64,000 nucleotides of DNA from assembly GCA_963695195.1 (NCBI GenBank), contig CAVOGE010000007.1:1488001-1552000 (forward strand), written 5' to 3'. The notes beneath the pieces were generated by a model, which was not told where the DNA came from, ran no database searches, and worked only from the letters and a program-made list of their open reading frames with translations. The translations under genes and the position numbers were made by a program. Each line of letters opens with the position of its first letter. The stretch's first letter is position 1. Source of the stretch: CF-167 sp963695195. GTDB lineage: Bacteria; Chloroflexota; Limnocylindria; QHBO01. Positions 63,346 to 64,000 of the stretch are shown piece after piece.

Positions 63346-63750
63346 ATGGCGGTCATTGGCGCGCGCCCGGCCACCGGCATCGGGATCGTCCGTCGGCGTC
63401 CGCGCGTGCGCCCACGCGCGGCCTCCCGGGGACGCCCGCGGCGCGCGGCTGATCGTCGCAGGGAGGTGGCGAGCGTCACCGGGTTCCTGGTTGCCATCGC
63501 CTTCGCGGTCGGGCTCGGCCTCTTCTACCTGGGCCAGTCGTCGCACGTCGCGGCGACCGGATACGAGATCAACGCGATGCAGGCCCAGATGTCGCAGCTT
63601 CGAGCGGAGGAACAGCAACTGACCTTCCAGATCGGCGAAGCCCGCTCGCCCTCCGTTATCGAGGATCGGGCGAAGAGTCGACTGCACCTCGTCTCGTTGA
63701 GCCAGTCCGTCGTCAGGTTTGCTCAGCCATTGATCGACCAGACCCGTTGA
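63346..63750 (+). CDS. ftsL: FtsL-like septum protein
   Basis: The 134 residues have a basic cytoplasmic N-terminus of about 40, one membrane segment near 43-62 (VTGFLVAIAFAVGLGLFYLG), and an extracytoplasmic coiled coil (INAMQAQMSQLRAEEQQLTF) ending with a short SPSVIEDRAKSRL motif. This is the FtsL/FtsB layout, and its place between rsmH and ftsI fits FtsL. FtsL bridges FtsQB and FtsWI at the septum. Sequence similarity in this family is low. Confidence 0.8.
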   Translation: MAVIGARPATGIGIVRRRPRVRPRAASRGRPRRAADRRREVASVTGFLVAIAFAVGLGLFYLGQSSHVAATGYEINAMQAQMSQLRAEEQQLTFQIGEARSPSVIEDRAKSRLHLVSLSQSVVRFAQPLIDQTR

Positions 63751-63756
63751 AGTAGA

Positions 63757-63782
63757 CAGTCGCGGCCCTCGGGCTGCGACTG
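63757..63782 (+). other. Hairpin between ftsL and ftsI
   Basis: CAGTCGC-G-GCCC and GGGC-T-GCGACTG form a stem of 11 Watson-Crick pairs plus one G-U around a CTCG-type tetraloop. No T-run follows, so it is unlikely to stop transcription. It ends 11 bases before the ftsI GTG and spans the ribosome-binding region approach. Confidence 0.6.
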
Positions 63783-63793
63783 CCGGAGAAGCC

Positions 63794-64000
63794 GTGCTCG
63801 CCAGGACCGACAGCCGTGCCCGCGCCCTGCTCCTGTTGATCGTGGCTGCCCTGCTGGCCACGGTCATCGGCGGGCGGCTGGTGTGGTGGCAGGTCGCCGA
63901 CCGGGAGCGTCTGGTGGAGATGGCGCTGCACCAGCTCGCGCAGAACGAGGAGATTCCCGCCGATCGCGGCGAGATCCGCGATCGGAACGGTGAGCTGCTC
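63794..64000 (+). CDS. ftsI: Penicillin-binding protein FtsI, N-terminal part (partial)
   Basis: Only the first 69 residues are in the window. They show a short cytoplasmic start, one membrane segment (ALLLLIVAALLATVIGGRLV), and the class B PBP N-terminal motif IPADRGEIRDRNGELL. Position after ftsL supports FtsI, the septal transpeptidase, over another PBP. GTG with CCGGAGAAG upstream was chosen as start. Confidence 0.85.
   Translation, partial: MLARTDSRARALLLLIVAALLATVIGGRLVWWQVADRERLVEMALHQLAQNEEIPADRGEIRDRNGELL

Overview
This is a high-GC (roughly two-thirds G+C by eye) bacterial chromosome segment made almost entirely of housekeeping genes. Gene order and protein character point to Chloroflexota, perhaps a Limnocylindria/Ellin6529-like lineage. 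Supporting points are the cdaA-cdaR-glmM-glmS order, a large-subunit-only methylmalonyl-CoA mutase, SdhCDAB with two short anchors, and a gene run that pairs a MutL-like ATPase with membrane proteins. The class assignment is inference; no rRNA gene is present to test it.

Layout. 1-8.0 kb: the end of the spc operon and the alpha operon (rplO', secY, adk, map, infA, rpmJ, rpsM, rpsK, rpsD, rpoA, rplQ, truA, rplM, rpsI), closed by a perfect 14-bp hairpin. 8.1-15.9 kb: c-di-AMP synthesis and cell-wall precursor genes (cdaA, cdaR, glmM, glmS, acpS, nnrD-like, alr). 15.9-22.0 kb: a tightly coupled, poorly understood run of a DUF6754-like protein, three other membrane proteins, a MutL/GlmL-like ASKHA ATPase and a barrel-sandwich/KOW-like protein. 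22.0-29.5 kb: t6A synthesis (tsaE, tsaB, rimI, tsaD), rsmA, ispE, ridA, glmU and a CNNM/CorC protein, nearly all with 4-base overlaps. 29.5-34.5 kb: a polyprenyl synthase (minus), recO, glycyl-tRNA synthetase, and a TPR/HTH/AAC(2')-type acetyltransferase trio. 34.6-38.9 kb: pyruvate phosphate dikinase (frame-broken) and a minus-strand sigma-like/anti-sigma-like pair. 39.1-43.0 kb: dnaG, rpoD (frame-broken) and tRNA-Asn. 43.0-45.2 kb: small accessory genes. 45.2-47.0 kb: parB-parA (minus).

47.1-59.4 kb forms a metabolic block. tRNA-Met is followed by propionyl-CoA carboxylase (beta, biotin carboxylase, biotin carrier), methylmalonyl-CoA mutase large subunit and epimerase, which together turn propionyl-CoA into succinyl-CoA. 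sucCD, isocitrate dehydrogenase and sdhCDAB then take it through the TCA cycle. 59.4-64.0 kb: RNase H, the RNase P RNA, two uncharacterised genes, and the start of the division/cell-wall cluster (mraZ with its repeat operator, rsmH, a 69-residue protein, ftsL-like, ftsI').

Two genome-wide habits show up. Start and stop codons very often overlap (ATGA, GTGA, TTGA), and several transcription units place a -10-like hexamer only 7-9 bases before the start codon, suggesting leaderless mRNAs. Four genes (ppdK, rpoD, the biotin carboxylase and a lipoprotein) are interrupted by apparent small frameshifts, most at short G or C runs. Because rpoD is essential, consensus indel errors are the simplest explanation, but this needs read-level checking. 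No IS element, prophage, CRISPR array or rRNA operon was seen.
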